Assembly: GCF_000418325.1 (NCBI RefSeq)
Contig: NC_021658.1
Span: 7,640,001-7,704,000, forward strand
Reading direction: 5' to 3'
Source of the DNA: Sorangium cellulosum So0157-2
GTDB lineage: Bacteria; Myxococcota_A; Polyangia; Polyangiales; Polyangiaceae
Length of the DNA: 64,000 nt
In this document: positions 36,601-44,716 of the stretch, piece after piece
How positions within the stretch are numbered: the first letter of the stretch is position 1
Layout: each line of letters opens with the position of its first letter
Notes under the pieces: model-generated
Told to the model about the DNA's origin: nothing
The model's database searches: none
The model's input: the letters and a program-made list of their open reading frames with translations, nothing else
Translations under genes and position numbers: made by a program

Positions 36601-39384
36601 GGACGGCACCGTGAGCTCGCAGCTCCGCGGCGCCGCCGCCGTCGTGACGCCGCAGCGCGCGACGACCTTGTCGACCGGCGCGCTCACGCTGCGGTACGCG
36701 CTGCCGCTCTCCTCGCGGGCGAGGGTCCACGTGCGCTGCACGAGCTCGACCCGGACGGCGACCTGCGCGACGCGCGCCCCCTTCGGATCGACGGCGAGGA
36801 TCTCCGGCCGGAGCACGTCGCCCGCCTTCGCGAAGCGATCGGGCTCCTTGAGGGCGACGTAGAACTCGGCCGGGTGCACGAGCGCCGTCGAGCTCCCGGC
36901 GATCGCCTGCCGCGACACGTCCGTGATCTCCGCCTCGCACGTCACGGACTCGGTGCCGCGCTGCCCCGGCAGGGCGAGCGCCGCGCCGATCGCCGCCTGC
37001 CCGGCCGCGTCGAGCTTCTCGCGCCCGCTCTGCACCTCGAACTCGCGCGGCGCCCGGTCCGGCAGCGCGTCGGTGAGCTCGTCCTCGCGGACCGTGAACC
37101 CCTCGATCCCCGGCGGCGAGAACGCGGCCGGCGCGCGTGTCACCGAGAGCCGGGCCTCCGCGTTCGTCATCGGCGCCCCGAACAGGTAGTCGCCGCGCGC
37201 GATCCAGCGCGCCTTGTCGCCGCGCACGTAGCTCGGCCGGTCGCTCTCGACGCTCACCTTGAACTCGGCCGGGCGGTACTCGGCGACCTCGACGCTGCCG
37301 GTCACGTCCGGCCACCCCGCGTCGCCCCCCTGGACCGTGGCGGCGAGGCTGTACGTGCCGAGCCGCGCGGTCTCCGGGATCTTCACGTCGGCCGAGAAGG
37401 TGCCGAAGGCGCTGAGCGACGGCGACAGCGTGACGAGCGCCTCGCCGTCGGGCCCCTCGACCTTGAACGCGACGCGCCTGCCCGCCGGCGTCCTCGTCCC
37501 GCGCGCCGCCTCCTCGCGGAAGATCCCCTTCACGCGCACGGTGTCGCCCGGCCGGTAGATGCCGCGATCCGAGAACACCATCCCGAACGGGCGCGCCTCG
37601 CCGAAGTCGGACGGCGCGCCGAAGCGCCACCCGCTGAGCGCGTCGGCCACGCGGCGGTACGTCCAGTCGTCGCCCGAGCGCGCGAAGATCACGCCGCGCT
37701 CCGGCCCCGACGCGGTCGAGGGGCGGTACGCCGCCGCGGGGACGACCGCGAACCCGTCGGCGTCGGTGACCACCGCCGCGGGCGACCGCGCGTCCGGCGT
37801 CCGGATCCACACGCTGGCGCCGGGCACCGGCGCGCCCGTCGACAGGCGCGTCACCCACACGAGCGAGCCGTTCGGCGACACCTTCGCGCTGATCCCGAGG
37901 TCGGTCACCTGCGCGATCACCGCCTCGGACGCGGTGCGCGCGTGCCGCGTGCCGGGCCGGGCGGTGTAGCTGATCCCGATCGCGAGCGGCCCGCGCTTGC
38001 CCTCGCCGCCCAGCACCTCGCCGGCCCGCACGAGGTGCGTCGACGGCGTGTTCGTCGCGGCGGCCGGGCGCAGGACCGACCGCTTGCCGGCGGGCAGCGC
38101 CGCGATCTCGTCCATCTTGGGGCTGCGCCCCGGGCTGTGCGGATCGGCCTCCAGCGCGAGCACCGCCTCCTCGGTCATGGCGCCGACCGCGAGCGACAGC
38201 TCGCGCACGTTCACGGACACGACGGGGATCTCGCGGCGCTGCGCCGGCTCGAACACGCTCCCGGTGAGGCCGATCTGCGCCTCGGGCCAGCGGTCGCCGA
38301 ACGCGACCTCCCGGGTGGCGGCGCCGGCGAGCGCCTGGCCGTGCTGGTCGCGCAGGCCGGCGGCGACGCGCACCTGGTAGCTGCGCCCCGGCGCGAAGGC
38401 GCCGCCGAGGTGGATGTGGCTCGTGAACGACTCGTCCTCCAGCCACCCGGGCCACCTCAGCTTGACGGCGGGCTCCACCGAGATCGCCCGCTTGGCGTCG
38501 GCGAGGCGGACGGGGTTCGAGAAGGCGAGCGAGAAGCCGCCTTCGGTCGCGCACGCCCCCTGCGGCGTGTCGCGATCGCAGTCGGTGCGCACCACCCGGA
38601 GCGGCCCGTAGGTGCGGTACGAGAACCGCTGCTCCTCGCCGGCCGGCAGCGGCCCTTCGCGGCCGCGGAGGCTCGCGGCCACGGCGAGCTCGACCTCGCT
38701 GTCGCGCGGCAGCGGCGCGCGCGGGACGATCTCGGCGAGCAGCTCGTTCTTCGGGTCGGGGCGCCGGACGTCGAACGCCACCTTGGCCGCGCGGCCGCCG
38801 GCCGTGAGGGACACGCTCCGCGCGACCTCGGCGGTGTCGACCGGCTGGTTGAACCGGAGCTCGAACCGCGCGTCCGGCCGGAGGTCGTCCTTGCCCGACC
38901 ACGGCTCGACGCGCGCGACCTTGGGCAGCGCGGTGCGAAAAGAGAGCACGTACGGCTTCTCGAGCGCGCTGCCGTCGAGCGCGCGGGTGCCGGCCGGGAC
39001 CTCGACGGTGAACGCGGTGCCGCGCGGCAGGTGCCCGTCGGGGGCGAACGTGAGGCCGCTCGTGCCGACCCAGCGCCAGCGCCCCGGCGCGGGCGGCTTG
39101 AGGATCGCGGGCGCGGCGGCCTCGCCGCCGGCGAGGTCGAGCGGCCGCATCGGCCGGTTGAAGACGAGGCTGATCTCGGCGGGGCTCGTCGTCTGCCCGC
39201 GGGGCGCGCCGAACACCACCGCGAAGGGGCCCTCCGCGGGCCTTCCGCCGGGGTCGAGCGCGCCGGGGGCGAGGGTCCCGCGGGGCGGGACGTTGGGGGC
39301 GCGCGCGCCCTGAACGCACGCCAGGCTGAGGGCGATGGCCGCCAGGGCGGCGGGCGCGAACCGGAGGCGCGAAACGGCGGACAT
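33616..39384 (-). CDS. yfhM: Bacterial alpha-2-macroglobulin, thioester-containing
   Basis: A giant envelope protein of 1,922 residues that traps proteases and is thought to guard the periplasm when the cell wall is breached, working with PBP1C. The signal ends LSLACVQG (lipoprotein-like). Repeated macroglobulin beta domains occupy the first 1,000 residues. The thioester motif GCTEQ (Cys1404) sits in YPYGCTEQLTSRMVPLLSL, so it should form the covalent bait-trapping bond. ATG 39384 begins the signal peptide; upstream codons in frame are unlikely. It is co-transcribed with pbpC (three-base gap). Confidence 0.95.
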   Translation of the reverse strand: MSAVSRLRFAPAALAAIALSLACVQGARAPNVPPRGTLAPGALDPGGRPAEGPFAVVFGAPRGQTTSPAEISLVFNRPMRPLDLAGGEAAAPAILKPPAPGRWRWVGTSGLTFAPDGHLPRGTAFTVEVPAGTRALDGSALEKPYVLSFRTALPKVARVEPWSGKDDLRPDARFELRFNQPVDTAEVARSVSLTAGGRAAKVAFDVRRPDPKNELLAEIVPRAPLPRDSEVELAVAASLRGREGPLPAGEEQRFSYRTYGPLRVVRTDCDRDTPQGACATEGGFSLAFSNPVRLADAKRAISVEPAVKLRWPGWLEDESFTSHIHLGGAFAPGRSYQVRVAAGLRDQHGQALAGAATREVAFGDRWPEAQIGLTGSVFEPAQRREIPVVSVNVRELSLAVGAMTEEAVLALEADPHSPGRSPKMDEIAALPAGKRSVLRPAAATNTPSTHLVRAGEVLGGEGKRGPLAIGISYTARPGTRHARTASEAVIAQVTDLGISAKVSPNGSLVWVTRLSTGAPVPGASVWIRTPDARSPAAVVTDADGFAVVPAAAYRPSTASGPERGVIFARSGDDWTYRRVADALSGWRFGAPSDFGEARPFGMVFSDRGIYRPGDTVRVKGIFREEAARGTRTPAGRRVAFKVEGPDGEALVTLSPSLSAFGTFSADVKIPETARLGTYSLAATVQGGDAGWPDVTGSVEVAEYRPAEFKVSVESDRPSYVRGDKARWIARGDYLFGAPMTNAEARLSVTRAPAAFSPPGIEGFTVREDELTDALPDRAPREFEVQSGREKLDAAGQAAIGAALALPGQRGTESVTCEAEITDVSRQAIAGSSTALVHPAEFYVALKEPDRFAKAGDVLRPEILAVDPKGARVAQVAVRVELVQRTWTLAREESGSAYRSVSAPVDKVVARCGVTTAAAPRSCELTVPSGGYYLMHATAKDRRGNPVGAAAGVYALGEGGGGFGDSDQLQVELVPDRDSYEVGQTARVIVKSPFASADALVTVERAGIASHRRVRLSGAMPVIDVPITDDLRPNAFVSVLLLRGRTKPPPAPGKGGAPGPDVGAPAFRLGYAPLRVNPEAQRLAVRVVPDKVDARPGDPIRVDVDVRDRAGRPARAEVALYAVDEGVLSLTGYETPDPVPVFGAPRSLRVATVETREALARVRNPFADLGADKGRAGGGGAQGGTGVRRDFRQSAYYHPAIVTDAAGKVSASFKLPDSLTTYRVMAVVAAEDDRFGYGESRVTASQPLMARPALPRFLRAGDAIDAGVVVTSKGLGKPATVEVEVAASGLTLQGAAKRAVDLAPGASAEVRFALSAPRAGPATLRFRASGGGASDVVEVTREIRAPMSPEAVALYGDTTTASAEKLGDLSAIRDDTGGLTVSLAPTALVGLGGGVEQLLEYPYGCTEQLTSRMVPLLSLRDLAKAYGIALPKDLTAVIGKTVREILSHQRGDGGFGFFAESDRADLWTTAYALWGLGEAKRHGVAVPADAVERATSFVRARLNEADDDPLLRATSPFILDVLAEIGAPDPGRASRLFDEREELPLFSKALLAHAMVIGKSDRAAVDQLVGELEGALRLDGPIARAVHNHGDAYAVLMDSEARTSALVLRALLAARPAHPLAARLAAGLLADRRGGTWRSTQETAWALIALDQYRRAQEKAAPDFEARVFLGQAELFSAPFHGPTTEQVKTSIPAARLASAGGAPLAFTVDGRGRLFYEARLRYARKQLPTAGLDRGFYIEKSLRALAPEDLAAALGGAPPAAGSGAAPSSLAFAGGDLVLGEILVVAPSPRDFVVIDDPLPAGLEAIDARLATSARSLDVDAAEAQADTDADADVDQDDLRATGRAYEPSRFVREVRDDRVLFFVDHMAAGMYRYRYLARATTLGAFVVPPARAEEMYSPEVFGRTGALAVKVGSRDAAPRPR

Positions 39385-39647
39385 GGCCCGCGACTCAGCA
39401 ATGGTGGTGCCGCGGGCGCAAGGGGCATGTCGGCAGCGGAAGCCGGAGCGCGATGTGGCAGGCGAGACACACCCGACGAGCGGCGGTGACGCGCGGCCCC
39501 CCGCCCCGGCGTCCTCGACCGTGCCCTTCATCCGGGCTGCGCGGCCAGGCGGCGGTAGAGGTCGAGGCGCGCATTGGCCAGCTCGGCGCATGTCGTCTGC
39601 GCGCCTCGGTAACCCCCTTTGGACATGATGAGAACGCCGAAACAGCC

Positions 39648-41966
39648 GTGATAGGTTCATCTCTCTTGTTGACGACACCAGCGCGAAGAAGGGATCGGGA
39701 GCGATCTGCGGCTCCGTCGAGGCATCCCCTGAATTCTCGTTCGGCGCTCGTGCTCCTATTCGCGACCTTCGCGATCGCCTTCGGCGCGCCCGCCCCGGCG
39801 CTGGCGGACGAAGTGCCGGCGCAGGTCCTGGTCTTCCAGTCGGATGACCCGACCGCGCCGGCGATGTCCTCGATCACCGGCGAGCTCCGGGAATCGGTGC
39901 GGGTCGGGTGGGGCGGGCCGGTCACCTTCAAGCTCGAGTTCCTCGACCTGTCGTGGTTCGACACCCCCGATTACGCGCGCGAGCTCCGCCGCTTCTATCG
40001 GGCGAAATACAGCGGCTATCACCCCGGCGTGATCGTCGCGCTCCGGCTCGACGTGCTCCGGGTCGTGCTCGATCTGCGGCGCGAGCTGTGGTCCGGCGTG
40101 CCCGTGCTCTTCCTGAGCGAGGACCGGAGCGCCGCCCTCGCGGCGCCCGCCGCGCCGGACGTCACCGGGATCTGGCTCGATTACGCGTGGCTCCGGACGG
40201 CGGAGGGCGCGCTGCGCCTCCTCCCCGACACGCGAGAGGTCGCGCTCGTCATGGGCGCGAGCCCCTGGGAACGCGCGCGCCACGACGGGATCGCCCGCGA
40301 TCTCGGCCCACTCACCGGCCGCGTCGCGCTCCTGGACCTCGCGAGCCTGCCGCTCGCCGAGCTCGATCGGCGCCTCGCCGCGCTCCCGGAGAACGCCATC
40401 GTCCTGTTCGACACGTTCTACATGGATGGCGCCGGGAACCGCTTCGTCGGGCTACAGGCCTTCGAGCGGATCCGAGCGCAGACCCAGCGCCCGTTCTTCT
40501 CCGTCCACGGGGTCGGGCTCGGCAAAGGGATCGTCGGCGGGGAGATCGTCGACTACGGGCGGGTCGGGCGCGACCTGGGCGGGATCACGCTGCGGCTCCT
40601 CGGCGGCGCGTCCGCGGCGTCGATCCCGATCCGCGCCGCGGACGCGAACGCGCTCGCCTTCGACGCGCGCGAGCTCGCCCTCTTCCGGATCCCCGAGGAA
40701 CGCTTGCCGCCCGGCGCCGAGGTCCACTTCCGGGTGCCGTCCTTCTGGGATCTTTACCGCCGGTGGGCGGTGGGCGCCGCGGTCGCGGTCACGCTCCAGA
40801 CCACCCTGATCGCCGCGCTCGTCATCGAGCGGCGGCGGCGCGGGCGCGCTCAGGCGATGAGCGACGCCGTGCTCGCCTCGATGGTCGGCTTCGTGGCGGT
40901 CGTGGACAGGACCGGGGTGATGCTCCGCACGAACCGGACGTGGGCGCGCGCGCCGCGCGAGGGCGCGCCGGGCCCGCTCGACCGTGTCGCCGAGGGGGAG
41001 AGCTACCTCGGCGCGTTCCAGCGGGCCGCGGCGGCGGGCGACGCCGACGCCGGGCGGGTCGTGGAGCTCGTGGAGGGGGTGCTCGCCGGGCGCGACGTCG
41101 AGGGCACGGCCGAGTACCGTCACGATGGCGCCGAGCGCTGGACCGAGGTGCGGGCGCGGCGGCTCTCGTGGAAGGACGGCGGGGCGGTCGTCTCCCACTT
41201 CGACGTGACCGGCCGGAAGCGCGCCGAGCGCCAGGCGCGCGAGTCGCTCAGCGCGCTCTCGCACCTCAACCGCGTGGCGGCGATGGGCGAGCTCGCGTCC
41301 TCGATCGCGCACGAGATCAACCAGCCGCTCTCCGCGGTGCTCACGAGCGCGCAGGCGGCGGAGATCCTGCTGCGCCGCGCGGCGCCGGACGTCGCGGAGG
41401 TGGGCGCTGCCCTCGAGGAGATCGTCGCCGGCGCCCGGCGGGCCGGCCAGGTGATCCGGCGGATGCGCGTGCTGCTGAAGAAGGGCGAGGCGCAGAGGGA
41501 ACGGTGCGACCTCAACGAGGCGGCGCGCGAGGTGGCGCGGCTCGTGGGCAACGACGCGCTCCTGCGCGGGGCGACGATCGCGCTGGAGCTCGCGCCCGAC
41601 CTGCCCGCGGTGCGGGGCGATGCGGTGCAGCTCCAGCAGGTGGTGCTGAACCTGATCTCGAACGCGCTCGACGCCGTCTCCGGGCGGCCGTACGGCGACC
41701 GCCGGGTGATCGTGAGGACGGCGCGCGCCGACGGGCGCGTGGCGCTCGCGGTGGAGGACTCGGGCGAGGGGGGCGCGATGGACGATCTCGAGCGGTTCTT
41801 CGAGCCGTTCTTCACGACGAAGTCGGAGGGCCTCGGCCTCGGGCTCTGCATCAGCCGGTCGATCGCGGACGCGCACGGCGGTCGGCTGTGGGCCGAGCGC
41901 GCGCCTGCGGGCGGCGTGGCTGCGCGCCTCGAGCTGCCGGGCGAGGCGGCGCAGGAGGAACGATGA
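39648..41966 (+). CDS. Sensor histidine kinase with periplasmic binding-protein-like domain
   Basis: About 772 residues. A signal-type hydrophobic segment (33-53, ending PALADE) leads to a periplasmic region of about 320 residues resembling ABC substrate-binding sensors. A membrane helix (WAVGAAVAVTLQTTLIAALVI), a PAS-like region and a FixL-type kinase core follow: His555 in SSIAHEINQPLSAV, N-box LISNALDAV and GLGLGLCISRS. It should detect a periplasmic ligand and phosphorylate the next protein. The start is uncertain: GTG 39648 is my choice, with nearby TTG codons possible and no clear ribosome binding site. It overlaps the regulator gene by ATGA. Confidence 0.85.
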   Translation: MIGSSLLLTTPARRRDRERSAAPSRHPLNSRSALVLLFATFAIAFGAPAPALADEVPAQVLVFQSDDPTAPAMSSITGELRESVRVGWGGPVTFKLEFLDLSWFDTPDYARELRRFYRAKYSGYHPGVIVALRLDVLRVVLDLRRELWSGVPVLFLSEDRSAALAAPAAPDVTGIWLDYAWLRTAEGALRLLPDTREVALVMGASPWERARHDGIARDLGPLTGRVALLDLASLPLAELDRRLAALPENAIVLFDTFYMDGAGNRFVGLQAFERIRAQTQRPFFSVHGVGLGKGIVGGEIVDYGRVGRDLGGITLRLLGGASAASIPIRAADANALAFDARELALFRIPEERLPPGAEVHFRVPSFWDLYRRWAVGAAVAVTLQTTLIAALVIERRRRGRAQAMSDAVLASMVGFVAVVDRTGVMLRTNRTWARAPREGAPGPLDRVAEGESYLGAFQRAAAAGDADAGRVVELVEGVLAGRDVEGTAEYRHDGAERWTEVRARRLSWKDGGAVVSHFDVTGRKRAERQARESLSALSHLNRVAAMGELASSIAHEINQPLSAVLTSAQAAEILLRRAAPDVAEVGAALEEIVAGARRAGQVIRRMRVLLKKGEAQRERCDLNEAAREVARLVGNDALLRGATIALELAPDLPAVRGDAVQLQQVVLNLISNALDAVSGRPYGDRRVIVRTARADGRVALAVEDSGEGGAMDDLERFFEPFFTTKSEGLGLGLCISRSIADAHGGRLWAERAPAGGVAARLELPGEAAQEER

Positions 41967-42592
41967 CGGGCGTGACGGCGAGGGTCGTGGTGATCGACGA
42001 CGACGGCGCGGTGCTGCGGAGCGTGGGCCGGCTGCTCGGCGCCTCGGGCTACGAGGTGGAGCTGTTCGAGGGGGCGCGCGCGTTCCTCGCGTCCGCGGCG
42101 GCGGCGCCGGACGCGCGGGCCGGCTGCGTGATCGTGGACCTGGCGATGCCGGAGCTCGGCGGGCTCGACCTGCAGGCGGCGCTCAGGGCGTCCGGGTGCC
42201 GGCTGCCGCTCATCTTCATCACCGGACACGGGGACGTGCGCGCGTCGGTGCAGGCGATGAAGGAGGGCGCGGTCGACTTCCTGCTGAAGCCGCTCGAGGC
42301 GGACGAGGTCCTCGCGGCCGTGAGGCGCGCGATGGACCTCGACGCGCGGGCGCGGGCGGCGCGGGAGGAACAGGCGGCGCTCGCGGCGCGGCTCGACGCG
42401 CTCACGCCGCGCGAGCGGCAGGTGTGCGCCCGGATCGCGCGCGGGCAGCTGAACAAGCAGATCGCGGCGGAGCTGGGGCTCGCCGAGTCGACGGTGAAGC
42501 AGCACCGGGCGAGCGCGACGGCGAAGCTCGGGGTGGCGTCGGCGGCGGAGCTCGCGGCGCTGCTGGAGCGGAGCCGCGGGCCAGGCGGGTGA
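41963..42592 (+). CDS. FixJ/NarL-type response regulator
   Basis: 209 residues: a receiver domain (DDD near the N-terminus, phospho-acceptor Asp59 in VIVDLAMPELGG, TGHGDV, FLLKPLE) and a LuxR-type HTH (LTPRERQVCARIARGQLNKQ, then LGLAESTVKQHR). It is the cognate partner of the preceding kinase, whose stop overlaps its ATG; AGGAGG lies just upstream. Its DNA targets are unknown. The FixJ-like arrangement suggests activation upon phosphorylation. Confidence 0.93.
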   Translation: MTGVTARVVVIDDDGAVLRSVGRLLGASGYEVELFEGARAFLASAAAAPDARAGCVIVDLAMPELGGLDLQAALRASGCRLPLIFITGHGDVRASVQAMKEGAVDFLLKPLEADEVLAAVRRAMDLDARARAAREEQAALAARLDALTPRERQVCARIARGQLNKQIAAELGLAESTVKQHRASATAKLGVASAAELAALLERSRGPGG

Positions 42593-43020
42593 GCGCCGCG
42601 ACGGGGAGGGTCTCTTGACCTGCGAGGTCTGGGCGAGGACCGAACGCCTGGAGAGCGGATGCGGCCTCGGGATCGACGATGTCGGCGGGCGCTGGATCCG
42701 GGCGTGACGAACAGCCCGCTTTCCTGAGCCCAAACGCAGGGCGACATCATGGGTGCCGTCGCGCGTCAAGTTGTCCGAAGGGACGATGGCGCGCACGCCT
42801 GCGCCGGCGTTAGGTACGTGGCCGCACGCTGCGGAGCGGTGATGACCCGCCTCGGCAAGAGCGCTCCAGACACCAGAGAGACCTCATGTACTTCGCGTCT
42901 CATGGCGCCGGGGCAGCTGCGTCGCGCCGGCTCGTGTGGTTCGCACACGTTCTTGACGTGCAGATGCCGGCGAACGCTGCCTGATCGATGATGTGGGTTG
43001 CACGACCCCGCGGGGCGCCC
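42593..43020. other. Intergenic stretch, no gene seen
   Basis: A 428-base gap between convergent genes. It has slightly lower G/C than the flanks from about 42,720. A small inverted repeat (gacct/aggtc) lies at 42617-42629, just after the response regulator. Short open frames here lack ribosome binding sites and homologous features. It may be a degraded remnant at the boundary of the eCIS-linked region. Confidence 0.4.
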
Positions 43021-44694
43021 TCACCGCCCGAGTCGCTCGCGGCCGCCCGCGCGATAGGCGTCGACCCAGCTCCACAACGTCTCCAGCGGCACCCTCGCGC
43101 GCGCCGCGATCGCGCGCGGCGCCTCGTCTCCGCGGATCATCGCCAGCACGGCCGCCTCCCGCGCCTGCGCCCCGGGCGCAGCGCCTCCGGCCGGCGCCTC
43201 CGGCGGGGTACACCCCACCTCGGCAGGCGCGGGCGCCTCGGCGCGCAGCGCGAGCTGCTGGAGCGGCAGCCGCGCCGCCGGATCGCCGAGCAGCACGTAG
43301 CCGCGGAGATCGTTGCGCAGCATCCACAGGTGAGCGCGATCGGCGCGATCCGTGGGATCGGCGCGGCCCGCCGCGCGCGCGTCGGCCTCGCGCTGGTAGC
43401 TCTGCGCGAGATCGTCGTTCGCGCCGCGGTAGAACTCCATCAGCGCCTCCAGCGCGATCCCCGCGCGACTGCCGCGGACCAGCACCTCGAGCGGGCGATA
43501 GATACGGGACTTCTTGCTCTCCGACAGGCTCTTCGTCCCCGAGAAGCCGTACGTCCACGCGAGGTCGACGTGACCGATGACGGCGAGCGGCCCCGCCGGG
43601 TTGGCCAGCGCGGCCTGCGGCAGGGCCGCGACGAAGGGGCGGTTGCCGGATGCGGGGAGGCTGTGCAGCACGGCCCTCAGGCTGCCACCATAACGATCCT
43701 CCTGCGCGAGCTGCGAGAGCCATGCGTGGTAGACGCTCTCCGCCGGCGTGCCCGCGCCGAGGCAGGCCAGGTAGAACCACATGCCTCCCGGCAAGAACGC
43801 CTGGCCCCGCAGCCGCTCGGCGTCGAGGATCTCGTCGTGGGCGATCACGAGCGCCCCCTGGCGCCGCCAGGCGTCTTCCTCTCTGCGCCAGCCGCGCCGG
43901 GGCGCGCCCAGGCCGTGGCTCACCGAGAGCAACACCGAGGGACGCGCGCCGCCGCCCCCGGCGAGCAGATCGTCCACGCTGCCGGCGGAGATCTCGCGCA
44001 CCGAGGCCGCGGGGAGCTTGCCCCTGGCGTGCGCTTCCATCGACGTGGCCAGGCTCGGGTCGACGAGCCTGAGCTTGCCCGCGACCGTGGCCGCCGAGCC
44101 GTCGGGCGCGGCGTAGAAGAGCAGCTCCGGCGAGGTCTCGGGCGTGCCGCGCCGCGCGTAGCGAACGACCTTCTCGGCGTAGGCGGCATAGCCGGCGAGA
44201 TCCGTCTCTCCCGCGCCGTCCGCGAAGTGGACGCGCCCAACGAGCGCGTCATTGGCGAGCGCGTGCTGGAGCTCCACCGAGGTGTGATGGAGATCGCCGA
44301 GCATCATCAGGTAAAGGGGCCTGTCCTCCTCCGCCACCTCCTCGGACCAGTAGATATCTCTCCGGAAGTCCGCAGAGCGCTTGGCGTCCATCCCGTGCGG
44401 CACGCGAACCACGCGCGCGGGAGAGCCCTGCTCGGCCTCGCGCAGCGCGACGAGCGGCTGGACGGCCTCGAGCATCCGGTCGCCCTCCCGGCCCTCCGGC
44501 GCGATCACCGCCCATCGCTGGAGGGTGAGGTCGTTGCGATCGGCGTCGGTGCGGCGCCAGTGGTTGGCGTCGCGGGCCTTCCTGGGCCTCGGCGCGCGCT
44601 GGGCGGTGTCGTCGGGCAGCCCCTCGTCGAGCACGGGGCGGCGCTCGTCGGCGTCGGCGAGCAGGAGGTCCAGCCGGTCCTCGCGGAGGATCAT
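43021..44694 (-). CDS. Caspase-like (clan CD) protease-type protein with C-terminal HTH, copy A
   Basis: 557 residues, a clear paralogue of the protein at 48764-50455. The middle carries a His/Cys dyad typical of clan CD peptidases: SVSHGLGAPRRGW (His260) and WFYLACLGAGTP (Cys311), then PLAVIGHVDLAW. An N-terminal domain holds LQRWAVIAPEG and a C-terminal tail (about 515-557) looks like a helix-turn-helix of transposase type. I cannot name the family. It lies 22 bases downstream of the CHAT/SIR2-like gene on the same strand. ATG 44694 has GAGG upstream. A role as a protease responding to or acting with the injection system is inferred. Confidence 0.75.
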   Translation of the reverse strand: MILREDRLDLLLADADERRPVLDEGLPDDTAQRAPRPRKARDANHWRRTDADRNDLTLQRWAVIAPEGREGDRMLEAVQPLVALREAEQGSPARVVRVPHGMDAKRSADFRRDIYWSEEVAEEDRPLYLMMLGDLHHTSVELQHALANDALVGRVHFADGAGETDLAGYAAYAEKVVRYARRGTPETSPELLFYAAPDGSAATVAGKLRLVDPSLATSMEAHARGKLPAASVREISAGSVDDLLAGGGGARPSVLLSVSHGLGAPRRGWRREEDAWRRQGALVIAHDEILDAERLRGQAFLPGGMWFYLACLGAGTPAESVYHAWLSQLAQEDRYGGSLRAVLHSLPASGNRPFVAALPQAALANPAGPLAVIGHVDLAWTYGFSGTKSLSESKKSRIYRPLEVLVRGSRAGIALEALMEFYRGANDDLAQSYQREADARAAGRADPTDRADRAHLWMLRNDLRGYVLLGDPAARLPLQQLALRAEAPAPAEVGCTPPEAPAGGAAPGAQAREAAVLAMIRGDEAPRAIAARARVPLETLWSWVDAYRAGGRERLGR

Positions 44695-44716
44695 GGTCAA
44701 TGGATCCTCGGGTGTG

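Noticed and set aside
31555..39489. Very long plus-strand open frame antisense to pbpC and the macroglobulin gene
   Set aside because: Low-complexity Arg/Ala/Gly/Glu composition and no domain; long antisense frames are expected with this GC3 bias.
42593..43020. Small genes in the gap after the FixJ-like regulator
   Set aside because: Short frames without ribosome binding sites or recognisable sequence.
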